Notes under the pieces: generated by a model
Databases searched by the model: none
Told to the model about the DNA's origin: nothing
The model's input: the letters and a program-made list of their open reading frames with translations, nothing else
Shown here: positions 23,756 to 37,300 of the stretch, one piece after another
How positions within the stretch are numbered: position 1 is the stretch's first letter
Layout of the letters: each line of letters starts with the position of its first letter
Source of the DNA: Nectonema munidae
Taxonomy: Eukaryota > Nematomorpha > Nectonematoida > Nectonematidae
Direction: 5' to 3'
Length of the DNA: 64,000 nucleotides
Assembly (NCBI GenBank): GCA_030549495.1
Contig: JAUIRK010000896.1
Span: forward strand, 1,268,501 to 1,332,500
Position numbers and translations under genes: made by a program

Positions 23756-26700
23756 TATAGATCTAGACTTATCAGTGTTCAATAATAAAAGAGAAATGGA
23801 CCTTAAGAAACCCCAAATTCTAAGGAGTTGTAAGATAAAAAAGCAATTCACAACCCCAAACACATTGAAACTCTCAACGCTAACCCTAAATTAACAATAA
23901 TTTATTAAATGTATTTAGCCAAAAAAAGCTTTTTCTCTATCTTGAATCAACAGAAGAAAACATCGAATTTACACATTTGACACCATGCGACCTAGATATA
24001 TCACTTTTTATAGTTTATTTTTATAATTTAGATAAACCTCAATTTTTCATTTTAATATAAGATTTTATTCTTTAACTCATTGTTGCACAAATTTTTTTTA
24101 GAGATTGGCCAAAATGATTTGTGCAATTTATATGCACTGACTAATTTTAATCTAAAAAAAAATTAATTTAAAGCTAAGAAATCTAAAAACAAATTCTGCA
24201 ATTTATGAACACGTAACTCTGAATTTTAAAATGACAATATTTGAGTTTCAATTTCTTTCTTGGTCTTGAATATTTGATTCATTGTAAATGAAATAACGCT
24301 TACCTTCAACCAAGCTAAAAATTAAATGATTTGATTGTCTTATTTCAATATATCACAAAATCACCCTTCATTGTGAATTATTTTTATGAATTTTGAATGT
24401 TCTTTTGAGTACGAAGATAGAAAGCCCACTGAGTTCCACTGATATACCCACTGTTGCGAATATAGACGGATATATTTAAATTAAACAAACAGAATAAACA
24501 AAATAGCAACTACAACATATGATTATTATTATATTTTGTTTTAGAAAAGCAAATTTAATTAAGGTTTTGGAGAAGACATGGACCAAATTTGTATAAGAAA
24601 GATGTTTCGTAAAAGAGATATTTTAAGTTCTTTTAGAAATAGGTAAAGATTCGGTGAAAGATAGGTGGTGAATGTAAAATTTCTTACCCAAAATGAATAT
24701 TAATGAAGAGATTGTAATGAATTATATAATCCTTAGTTTGATCGCAATTTTCTCCAATGCATAATGGATAAGACTTTTTGTATCATTTATCAATTGTAAT
24801 GATAAATGCATTCACGCCCCTTCAAATTTGAAATTTCCATTTCTATTCACTTCCACGGGCATTTGATTTGTTAACAAAAATAATGATGATGTAATGAAAG
24901 AGATCACCAAAATACTTAAAATTTTCATCACTTTTTATTCTTTACTGGCATCACATATACCTTTTACCAAAAGAATGAGTTATAAAGGAATGGCATTTTA
25001 ATTTAGCATTAAATTATGCAAAATAATCCCTTTGTTATGTAAATCCAAATTAATCCCACTCTATTTGGTTCAGATGCAAAAAAACATACACAAACAATTC
25101 TCACATTTTTACTGCTGCATCTTTGTCTTACGTTATGTTTATGATAAAAATATTTGAAAGTTGAATTGTTATGATTCATCACTTTACTTTTTCTAGGGTC
25201 AAATATTTTTTTTAAAAAACTTTAAAATTTTAAAGTTTAATAGATAAAAAAAATGAAACAAAAAATGATAAATTATCTTTAAAATTGCTAAATTTGCAAT
25301 GTTTGTAGCAAATTAAAAATTCCGCGTCAATATACTACATTCAGTGATTTAATAAAAGTTACATAAAACTTAAATAACAAACGAAACTTTGTTATTCCGA
25401 TTAGTTAAAACGACTTTAATATCAAATTTAATAATCAATCAGAATGTCTAAAAAATATGTATATTTCTGCTTCTTTTGCCTATTGTTCATATAGCATTTT
25501 ATTATTATTATTATTATTTTTTTTTTATTAATAATTTTATTTTATTTATCAAAATTAATATAAGTAATCAAGATGCGTATGAAAGTCACAAATATAAAAG
25601 AATTAGTAAAAGAAAAAACATGATTGGAGAACTGATCAAAAAGCAAAAAAGCCGTAGACATTAAAATTAAAATTTTTGAATAAAAAAGAACCATTTTAAA
25701 ATTTTAATTTTTTTCCTATAAAAGTATAAATGTATTGTTATTACTTTGTTTTTTTAAAAAATAAAGAAGGAATCTCACAAAAATTTTTAATGTGCTAAAT
25801 TTAAAACATATTGGTAAAAATGAAAAAAAAAACGTTTATAACAAAACACAATTTAAAATTCAGCATTTGATAAACGTATTCAAATGCTAATATTATTTAA
25901 ATAATATGCTAATAATTTTGTTATTTTGCAAAATCATTTTAAATTTTCTTAAAATGCCTACTATTTTATTTCATTATCACGCTATTGAACAATTTTTCTG
26001 AATTTTTATCTTTTGCAAACTTCAACTCAATCCTCTACAACATTTTGGAGCACGATTAAATTTTTTTCTCAAACTTTGTAAAATTGTTTAGATCTATAAG
26101 AATATTACTTTTCTACAATTCCCCTTTATCCCCAAATCAGAAACATGTTTCTTATTTGTAATGTGTTTTTCATTTATTTTTTCGAAAAGGTTTTTTTCCT
26201 TTATGAAATCTTTTTTAAATATTTGCATCATGGATGATTAGGTAATAAAATCATCTAAAAATAAAAATAAACATGTACATGGAATAAAAAGTGATTTTTG
26301 AAGAAAAGTTTATTCAAAAAAGATTGAGAAAATTATAAAGGCTTTGCGGTGTCTTGCGAGGTTTTTGAGAGGATTAAGAAGTATTACGTATGATTTAGGA
26401 GTACTGCATGAAAAAGTGATAGCTTAACCACAAATTCACATGGAAATATAACTTCAAAATTTTTAATAGATATAAAAATTTTAATTTCATTGACTCAAAA
26501 ATTGTTAAAAATCATAGTAAAAAAGTAGGCTTCTTGAAAACACCTATTTTCATATATTATAAAAGTGTAGAAGCTGTGTTAAAAAGGTGTATTCGATTAA
26601 ATATTCAGATTGTTGGTCATTGAAAAATCGCACCTCTCCCTTATTCCTTCTTTTTTTCTCTATTTGATCTTAAATTTTTACTTGGAAAAGTCTAGGGGCG

Positions 26701-29490
26701 ATGAAATTGCGCTTTCCAATTTATGCATAGAAAGAGTACATCAACAATTAGTGAAACAATTTGTCAAAGAAGCTCTCACGTGTTAAAATGCCAGCCTTGC
26801 TTTGCTCTATTAAATGTATTAGAATGATGAGTGAGTGTACTTGAGAACTGAAATTCGTACATACAATTGAAAAGAAGAATTTACTTATGTGTGACGAAGC
26901 AAAAAAAGTTTTTCAATTTTTTAGAACGAAACAACAATATCTTATTCGATCGAAGAATTATTTTTTCTACTTAGTCCAAAAATTGTTTCAAATTGGTGGA
27001 AATATTCTCTCCTCATCATTGAAAGACATTAAAAAGCTTTGTAAAATGAATATATCATTCAAATAGCAACAAAAACAGTTTTGATTAAATTCATGAAGAG
27101 GTTTCCTGAAAACCATTTGTAAAAAGGTTTAAAATTAGCAAAATGTTTACAAAAAAGATATAATATATATTTTAGAGAAAAGAGTAGAAATATCTAACAT
27201 CGAATATGAAAAAATATAGACTTATTGATTTCAAGATTTCTAAACTTTTGTCCAATAATAATATTTTTATAAGACCCTAAAATTTCTATAATGACTACAT
27301 TTATATAACAAACTGAACCATTTCCATATCTATTTACCCAATTAACCATCTAAAATCTAACTATCAAACAAACAATTAACTAAATAACTAATTAATTAAC
27401 TCATAAAAAAAATAAAAGAAATTTTTTAAAAAATAAACTTTATGATTTTATTTTTTTTAAATAAATTTTTTATAAAAAAATCAAGCAGCAAAGTGTTACT
27501 CGGGCAAGTCTTCCACTACGCTCTGCACTCAATCAACAATCTAAAATCTAACTAATTTATTTATCAACCTTACTAACTAACCTCACTACAAAGCAATTAA
27601 AAAGCGCCCCACTTCTAACTAATTAATTAATAGTTAATTAACTAACGAAGTAACAAATTACGTAACTAACGAAAGTTTTCTAAGCAACTGGAATCTTATA
27701 ACACAATAACTCATTTTAATTTACCTAAAGAAATTTTTATGAGTTTGCAAATTATTTACTTGACAAATTTCCGCTAGTCAAATTTCTGTTAGGCAAATAA
27801 CAGACTTTTATTTTAAGATATGTATACAGTTGAACATTTATTTATGGACAACCCTTAACAATTAAAACTTCTAAAAAATCTGAATTTATCTTTGTGAAAC
27901 TAATTTAATCTCTTTATAGTGATGAGGACTTCTATTGAGGTGTTAGAATTTTCAATACAACCTGTTTCCTTTGATTCTCTTAACCTTTAATGAAATTTTT
28001 AAATCTGTTATTTTAAAAGTATATAATCTCTCGTGCGAATAAGAACACTTAGCGTTTTTTGAGATGCTTCCTTTTGAATTGACACAAAGATTAACTGACA
28101 AAATCTTTGATTGTTTGTCATTTCGAAGAATTTACTATATAAAAGCCTAAAATAAATAACATGAATTAGTTTGCATTTATAATTTTTAATAAATGCTTCT
28201 TTTATATATATTTTTAAAGTTTATTAGTAAAAAATTATCTGAAATTTACTAATTCATAAATATTAGTGATGTTTATTAGAAAAATTTAATTGTTAAAATA
28301 ATTTATTCACACAGAAAAATTTAGAGATGGGAAAAAATGAGATTTCTTCTCAAACATTTTTTGTTAATAAACGTAGTTTGGGTAAAAGAATAAACAACTA
28401 ACTAACAAATATTTAATAAAAATGAAGGATTAATTTGGATTCAAGTGGATTTAATTCAAAAATCAATTCTTTTTTCAATTTTTTGGCATGAATTATGTTT
28501 TAAGTTTTGTGTAAAATAAAACTTTGGACAAATATTTTTGGGTAAAATTTTCAAATATTTGGCGCTAGAATTTTGAATTGGTGTAATATTTTGGCTATCA
28601 TATTTGGCACACCAAAAAAGTGTGAAAAGCCATGGGTGATAAAATAATAAATATTTAAAAAATATTTTTCCAACGCAAGTTACATTTTGATAACAAAGAA
28701 TTTGTCCTTAGAGGTTTTGAAAGGCAAAATTTTCTTAATTGGAGAAATATGGAATGGTATCTTACGAATGAAAATCTTGACTTATTGGAATTACCGAATT
28801 TTACTTTGGATATGGAATTCAAGAATTAAAACTGTCTTTCATCTCAGAATCTAAAGACAGGATGAAATTTGTTTAAAAGTTGGTTTGTAGCTAATTTTGA
28901 TTGTTAAGCAAAGAATGAGAAGAAGTAGTACACATGAATATTTGATGAATGACTATTTCCAGTGGGAAGCACCATTATTATATACTGGCATATATGCTTC
29001 ACTATGATTGTATACCTGCTATTTGCCATGAGTGTGAATCCTGCCAGGTTTTGTCTTAGTGAATCCTTATAAGCTCTTTTACACACGCGCTCATACGCGA
29101 ATATAGGAAGCATAGACTTCATTCATACACTCACGATATTTTGGTGTATCCACCAAAAATGGTAAATACTTAGTCACTCCACTGTTCATAGTCAGTAAAT
29201 TTGAATTCATTATTTCACTTTTCATGTCTGAACAAAACATTTGCCATTGCAAAATTCCATTTTCCATTTATATTGACCTTTTTAGTATAAGTCCTATCCA
29301 TATCTATGTTATATATTTGAAAAGTTGTGGTTATTTTGCTTTGGGAAGTAAAAATTCTATGATCTGATTGAATAAAAATATTCGATTTTTTTGTTTTAGC
29401 CAATCAATTTTCGTGAGAATAAAATCAAATATTTTGAATAAATATCTTGAAAAAAAATTGCTATCCAAAGATTTTGTTCAAAAATCTCGG
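23756..29490. other. Long AT-rich stretch without recognisable genes
   Basis: Nearly 6 kb of A/T-rich sequence with no supported coding region. A (TTA)n run lies at 25497-25520. The stretch 27340-27720 is rich in aactaa/ttaactaa repeats and contains near-duplicate phrases (caatctaaaatctaacta). A 72-codon minus-strand frame at 28904-29122 has slightly raised GC, but it has no recognised similarity or convincing splice context. Confidence 0.5.
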
Positions 29491-29495
29491 GTCTG

Positions 29496-29730
29496 ATCTA
29501 AATTATCTTTTTTCAAATCTAAATTGTCTTTTTTTAAATTGTAAATTGTCTTTCTTAAGTCCTAAATTGTCTTTTTTCAATTTTATTTTGTATTTTAAAA
29601 GACCGTTTAGAATTTAAAAAAGACATTTTAGAACTTAAAAAAGACAATTTACAATTAAAAAAAGACAAATTAGAATTTAAAAAGACACTTTAGAAATAAA
29701 AAAAGATAATTTACAAGTAAAAATGGTATA
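29496..29730. repeat. Fold-back block of taaattgtctttttt units
   Basis: The left part repeats taaattgtctttttt four times, and the right part repeats the complement (aaaaaagacaattta-type units) five to six times, with a turn near 29585-29605. The right edge reads acaagtaaaaatggtata. A similar edge (aaagtaaaaatgctata) closes the 21-bp tandem repeat at 40699-40782, so the two look related. Confidence 0.75.
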
Positions 29731-32700
29731 TATGAGCAAACTGGGTAACATGATATAACATCATTTTAGTGTGGCCAAACTTCGATACTTTTTAATTTCT
29801 ATACAATATTAAAATTTTCAATCAAAGAATAAAATCTTCTACTTGAAATATAGATGCAACACTGAAAAAAATGTCTTCTTCAACTAACATGAAATTGTAG
29901 GGGTCTTGGAATCGCTGCAACTTTTCAATTTTTACATGTTTTGATTCTGTTTGGTGACATTTCGCTTCCATTACTTATTAGCTATAATTATTATACTTAT
30001 TATTATTTAGCTTATTACTGAATTTATGACATAAACAGCTATTATAAACTTATAAGTTATCAATTTTGAGTAAATAGGCAATTATCACCGAGTAAAAAAA
30101 TAAATTAACAAACTAACAAAGAATAAAATAATCGTATTTAAGTAACAAATTTCATAAATAATTTGAGATTCAGTTATTTTATTTTGAAATAAATTTTTTT
30201 AATTTGAAGCTTAAAATATGAAAAGATGCTTTTTTTGCTAAATGATATAATCATATTATTCATTCGTTATTCAGACTTTATATCAATAATATAATTGGTG
30301 CGCATTTAAGTATCTATATAGAGCCGTACAAAAATTTGATTCTACGGAAATTTTAAAAGCATATTAGAAAAATTTAAATATCTATTTCTTATTCAATCTA
30401 TTCAGACAAAAAAACATATTTTTCATTATTCGTGGCAGTTATTTTGCATGATTTTAAACACTCCTTTCCAATAATTTTGAATAAAAGGACTGGATGCTGT
30501 TCCAAAACGTGACAATTATTTTTTATGTATAAAATGACTTCCTTGTTAATCCGGTTACAGTTCAGAGAAGTTAGGGGGTAAAAAGGTTATTCATCCATTT
30601 TCTTCTTTAAACTCCAAAGTTTAAAGGATTTTTGAAACAAATGCCAGGAAGTGATATAAAAAATAGATAAGTCATGACAAATTAGAGAGAATAATTTTCC
30701 TTTTATTAAAAATAGAGTAAAAATCGTAGCTTTAATATTTTAATGCCTTTATCATTCCTTTTCAATTCTAAATTAGAATCAAAGAACAAAATCATGTGCA
30801 CCTTTTGTTCAAGCTTATGTTGCGTTTTTTGCAAACCATTCCAGCTCCTTTGTAGAGAAAAAGTATCTAAAGATTAAAGTATATTTTTTTTGAATCATGA
30901 TAATATAAAAAATACCAAATAATATATTTATAGGAACATATCCCATCCGTATATTATATGATATTTTAGCCTAGAGGATGAACTGCAAACGTGTCAAATA
31001 AGTCTTAAGCGAACTTAAATGATGAAAAAGTCATGAATCTAATTTATTTATAAACAACTCCCCCATACTCTCCATTTATTAAACAAAGGTCTATGTAAAG
31101 AAGCTTAAGACAGTGTGGTGTTTTTTTTCATTGAAAAAGACTACTCCAAAGGTTGTATCAAATTTGGATATTTGAAGCTGGATTCGATATGAACACTTTT
31201 TAGTATAGAAAACGAAACATCAAGACTTCTATGTAACTTCTAAATTATCTTTATTTTTGCAACAGATACAAAAAGTCTTGTTATTACATAAAACTTATAT
31301 CTTGTGAATGTAAGTGGAAATTTTCAATTTTATCTAACTTTTTATCTCAAAATAGAACCTAAGCTTTTTTGAAGTCTTTTTTAGAGAAAGATTAGTTTCG
31401 CTTGTCATGAATCCATAGTGATGTATATAGCATTTATTCTTTCTTTTCGACAGTTATCAATCTGGGTGTAGGACAAAATCCCTGGACAAAATCCCCCTCC
31501 GAGTTTTCTGAGACCAGCTTTTCTGATGTCAAGTCTTCTGTGCACCATTCAGCAATCAATATACATCAGAATATAGTATTAGTTATGAGTGATTAACGTA
31601 CGAATATTTACATAAAGATGTAAAGATTTTACATATTCATGATCGAAAATCCAAACAAAATATTTCCAAATTATTATCTACTGAAAAATCTAAATGTAAT
31701 CACTTTTTGATGATGAGACGCTTTCTTTCAAAACCACCATTACTTCTCTACTATCATCTTTTTTGGGTCACTTATTCAAAGCAAAGGGGTCTTTTTGTCA
31801 AGGTAATATTTTTAATGCATCTGATTATTTCTTAATATTATTTATTGAAGCAAAATGATATTGATAGCTATTAGATTTTGGAAAGCGTGATTTTTGAAAT
31901 CTGGATTTTTAAAGGGGGGATTTTGAACAGTACCATAAGAATCAATTATTTATTAATTTCAAACTTTTATACATATTTTAAATTATGAATGTTTTACTTT
32001 GAATATCTTTAAGTCTCTAAAATATCTTTTAAAAATTTTAATAAAATAAAAATAAATTATGATTTTATCAAAAAAATATCATCGATTTATCAAAAAGGTA
32101 AAAAAGAGTATTGCATGATAAATAAAGTGAATTTTGGTTGAATATTTGTTATATTAACAAAATTTATTTAATTTTATGAAGTTTATTATTAAAGTTGTAT
32201 GCCGAAGTTTACCAAAAAAAAATTAATCAGATCTCAGAAAAATTTAGACCGTTTGCATTCTTTATGCTCTAGTCGTTAACCAAATCTACCGCTGAAGTCA
32301 CACTTTTTAAATTTGTTTTTGCCTGCTTAAAAATTAGAAAATGCAGGAAACATTCTGTCAGGTAAAAATTTTAATTTTATTTTGAAATTAATGTTTTACC
32401 TTATTGATCTTTCTCTTGAGGTTTAACAAAATAAAAAAACACAAAAAATTAGATAATGGAATAAAAACAAAAAAACTCATAAATATTTCGAATTTAATTA
32501 CATACATTTTTCTCTTGACTCATTTTTTTTAATTCTTTTTCAAAGTTAGTTAGTGCTTTGAATTAGTATAATTGACTTTTAAAATATCCATTCGTTAATT
32601 AACGTGCTTAAATATTTTTTGCAAATTTCATTCTCGAGAAAATTGTTTCACACATATGAGTGGAGCCAAAAGAATACTCAAAAATTTGTTAGTTTATAAT

Positions 32701-33431
32701 TAGATTGGGAAATTTTTTTTGAATAATTAGCATATGATTTCCTTAAAAAGAAGTTGTTTCACATTGAAATTGTCCCATTTCCACTTCTAGAGATTCAAGA
32801 GTTCTCAGCATATCGATATTAAATGCAAAAAGAAAATTTTTAATTTTTTTGAATCAGTAATACTTCTTTCAAATTCGTGTGAAAATTTAATAATTTATCA
32901 TGGAATTTCAGAAATTTTTATGCAAAAATAAATTGAAATGTGGAATATCACAGACTCAATATGGGTAATGCTAACTTGCCCGAAAACCAAGCACACCATA
33001 GTGTGCTTATTTATTTAGTTTAATACTAGTCTTTATAAAGCATATGTTCATTGAAGAAGACGAAGCAGAATGTTAAACCTTCGTTTTTGAATAAATTTAT
33101 TTTGTTATTTCTGATTTTATTTGCAATAAAAAAACTCTTTACAATGTATTCCTTTTTGAATATATTGCTTTAAACTCTTTCATTTTTTTCTCATTCCAAT
33201 TCAGGCCATCTCTTTGCTTTGTTTAAATTTTGAAAGAATTTTAATCAAAGTCATTTGTTGTAATATGCAAAACACGGTAGTTTCTTTATATAGTAATTTA
33301 GTTTGTTTACTATTTCCTCAGTTTTTTAATTTTAGTTATATATTTAGATACTTATATAAGCATCGTATTTCTAAATATAATTTGATAGGTAATAAGTTAT
33401 ACAAATACGCGAGTGGGTATAATTTATATTA
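29731..33431. other. AT-rich non-coding stretch
   Basis: No gene is seen. Between about 31456 and 31935 the left motif ggacaaaatccctggacaaa (then atccccctcc) and the right motif ggggggattttgaa could be ends of a small inverted-repeat element. A 12-base string atcaatctgggt at its left also occurs at 8463. The remainder is low-complexity. Confidence 0.45.
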
Positions 33432-34087
33432 CAGTGGTTCTCAACCTTTTTTTTTACCACCCGCCCCCTTAAGAATTCACATTTCTCTCTACGCCTCCTT
33501 GCATCTATCCACATTTAATTCCCTCATAAATTTTGAAGAAAAATAAAAAATATATTTATAATATACATATATCCTTTTTATTAACAATGAATACAAATTA
33601 GTGAGGTACTGATATAACTTTTAGTAATTATTTATTAGTGATGGGTTTGACATTTTATTTGATTATTTATTAGTGAGATATTTGACATTGCTTCTTACGA
33701 ACTAGATCTTTTATGTGTGGATGAAGAGCAGAGAGTGCACAACGTAAATCACCTTCAACTTAAGCCTGTTTTCACGCTTATTCTTCATGCCAACAAGCTT
33801 AGAAAAAGTAGCCTCACAAAGATATGTGAATCCGAGAACATAATTAGAATCGGAAGAGCCTGCTTTGAGACTAAAGGCTAAACCGAAAGATATTTGATCC
33901 AGAATGTGTATTCAATACAGAAAATATATTATTAAAAGATTGTAAACAATAATAATTTGTTTCATAAAGTTCTTAATATGAACAAAAAATTCCTAGAAAA
34001 TCTTCAGAAAATTCAAAATCTCTTCAGAAAAGAAAAGATTCAGAAAATTTTCCAACGATCTGTGTGCCCCTTAGGTTAAGAACCACA
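33432..34087 (-). mobile_element. hAT element remnant with transposase C-terminus (ZBED-like)
   Basis: The ends CAGTGGTTCTCAACC and GGTTAAGAACCACAG are near-perfect inverted repeats. The flanking 8 bp no longer match. On the minus strand around 33720-33840 the translation YLCEATFSKLVGMKNKRENR is the hAT C-terminal dimerisation motif in the ZBED5-like form (CEA.FS.L..IK.K.RNRL), followed by a decayed end. The rest of the transposase is missing, so this is an internally deleted copy. Confidence 0.82.
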
Positions 34088-34345
34088 GGATAGAATGTGT
34101 TTTCTATAAACCCTAATAAAGCAGTAAAGTTTAAATAGGAGTACCACATGTAGCCCACAGTCCTCAGGTTAGCGAGTTCTGGCTTTAGAGCTAATCGGAT
34201 AGCTCGCTAATCAATACGCTAGTGCACTATCTTTTGAATTATTTTTTTTTCTATGCACTTTACATAAAAAAAATTTTTGCCTAACAATTATCAAGATAAA
34301 CTTGTCGTCCTGTGGCCTCAAATTACTGGTCGAAAAACGTTTTAC

Positions 34346-37300
34346 TTACTTAAAGATTAAGACCGAGAAGAGAAATCCTAGGAATTGGCCAATGTAATAG
34401 TAAAAGTGAAAACTTCTTGCCCAATTAAAATCGCGTGTGGTGAGAGCGTAGACGATGTCTGATGCAAAAACTCTGGCAGGATTGAAAGCTCCGACATTCA
34501 GTGTTTCTCTGTCAAAAAGACTTACAATGAAATGACTGTAATTTGGTGAATTCATCGAAACTCATTGAGTCTTCTATTAGACATAAACTTTTAGAGAATG
34601 TGCCTTTATTGGGTGCATTTGGACCCTTGAAATATTTTACAAAAATTTTTTATAAAAAAAGTTACCTATTTTTTGTGTTTATTCTTTAAGACTTTTAGAC
34701 TTTTTAAATTTAATCATCACATTTCAAACTCTTTTTCTATTTGTGTTTATGACTCAAATTGGCTGAAGAAAGCCAAATAACACGATCTTCAATGCAGAGG
34801 AGAGAAATTCCTTACGCATGTCTTTACCACATTTAAACGCAAAAGTTATCAAAGAAGAAATTGATATTAGTTTGCCAATTTTTTGATAATATATAAAAGT
34901 TTGTTATCTGTATATCAATTTTTAAAAGAAAGTAAAAATATAAACATACATATCATTTATATTTTATATTTATGAATAAAATAGCCTTCAAAATAGAATG
35001 TTTAAAGAGGACTTATTTTACATTTTTCTATTTAAACCATTTAAACACTGTATCGGTAGCCACGATGGAAAAAAATATTTTTAACACATAGCGTATTTAA
35101 AACGAAATTTAAAATTATAACATGCGTCACTTTATAATTTCAAAGACATCCTAATCTTCAAGTCAAAATCGTAAGAAAAAATAAAATACTTTATACCAGC
35201 ATTGCCACTCAGTGATGGCCTACGTTACGGTTCGAAAAAAATGTCGTATTCTTAATTTCACGTTTTTTTATACGTAAAGTGGTATCGGAATAAAAAAGCA
35301 CGATATTTAAAAGAATTCAAACTTAATCCAAAATGAACAAAAATATTCTCTTGCTTACAATATTTTTTGTACACTCGTTTCCTATTAATATTATGATTTA
35401 TCTTACTCTTTATAGAGTCAGACCAAAAATTAAAATAATATTATGAAATATATAAAAAATAAATTATATAGTAGATTTATAATTTTATATTTATATCACC
35501 TATAAATATGCACTCATATCTATAATTAACTTTAGGAAGAAGGTCTGGTTTCAATTCCGGATCGTGACTATATCCTTACCAACTGCCCAGCTATGGACGA
35601 TTATTCTACCCTATATGGATGCGATACAGAGAAATAAAAAATCATATAATATGATAATTTTATTTGTTATTAAATTTTTTTGTATTGGTTAATTTCTCTA
35701 TGGATTATATTACATTAATATTATAATAAAGTGGGATTAAGTAAATGAAACTTAAGAAATAAATTTGCAACTTTTTTATATGTTGGTAGATTATATCATG
35801 TTTCGATAAAATCGTTCTTGTGATGGAAACTGTGTTTCGGCGCGTCTATGGTATCTTTCTTGGAATATGATACTAAATGTCTGTAACTTTTAAAAAGGAT
35901 TCTAAAGAATATTTAATAAATTTATATAAATAATAATTTTTAAATAAAGAATTTTTTGTCTTGTTGATTTTTGATCAAAAAAAGAATTAATAGAATTAAT
36001 TAATTGTATATGTTGTTTATATAGAGGGCGTTAAATAGAATGTATTTTTTTCCAAAAATTATCAGTTTTCTATTGACCCATAAGTAACTTACACTTTAAA
36101 TGAAGAAATCAACTTTATTTCAGTGTTTTTGATCTAAAGATCCTGGACTCAGCATTCCTGGCTGGACCATGATATCCGTGATGAAGGATGGGTGAAAACG
36201 CCACAAGCAATTTTAAACTTAACTTAAAATAATCCACCCAGTATACAGGTTATAAGCAAAGCTGAGCATTATGTTAAAGAACATTAATAAAAATTTTGAA
36301 GCACTACTTGAACGTTTGCCAGATCTCAATTAAAACAATTATTAAGTCCTAAAATTATCTAAAAAATTGTGATGAATTGTGAAAATATTACCCCATTTTC
36401 TATTTAGATATGGAAAGAAAATACAAAAATGATGTGTAGAGAAAATTAGTACGCGAACAAGAATAGAGAAACGAGTGTCAGTGACATAATGAACGGATAC
36501 ACCAAAGTTCTATTAACTTCCTTTTCTATGACCAAAATCAGCTTCGTTTCAATCAAGATAAATGTTCCAATGAATTCTGTGAAGACAATATAGGATGGAG
36601 AATTTCCAGGAGATAAAAGTAGAACACGTCCTGACACATTCAAAAATTCATTTATTCCATAAAGTCCCTAGAATTGAATATCGGAAAAAAATTATTTTCT
36701 TTCACTACTTTAACTTCAGTTTAAGAACTGTACCTTTTGCCAAAAAAAAGTTGATAAAGCATAACTATAAACAGGAAAAATTTTATGGTGTTAGTGAAAC
36801 TAAGTTTCATATCATTTTGATCCATCATTTTGTCTTGCTCGTAGATAACTATTTTTCAACAAACATCTATTTTACTCTATTCAAAAGAGTTCGGCTTAAA
36901 TTTGTCAGTTTTGAATAAATCCTTATGTATTCACTAAAATTTATTTACTTTTATTTTTAGAATTTAAAGTATGGTTGCTAATTCAATCGTATCTTAGATA
37001 GATTTTAACTTTTTCAAAACTTATAAAAACAAATTTTCAATTTGGTTTCTAAAGTGTATTTTAATTTTTAAAAATATTTATCTAATTGAAAAGTATGTGA
37101 ATTGTTTATTTCTACACGGTGTGCTACTTTGTGACCTTGTACTTCTTATCTCTAAGCGTTACCTTTAGAGAAATGATTACTCCAGTTTTATTTTTTTTTT
37201 CTATTTGGCGGGCAGTTGTAGTTTATTCTAAATATTCAATGTTCAATAAATTTTTCCTTATTCTTAAAAAATAAAAAAATTTAAAGCTCGGCTAATGAGA

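Noticed and set aside
24290-24330. 11-base minus-strand segment between a good acceptor and a GTAAGC donor
   Set aside because: Too short to support as an exon without transcript data.
28904-29122. 72-codon minus-strand frame with somewhat higher GC
   Set aside because: No known motif, and the splice context is weak; left as unassigned.
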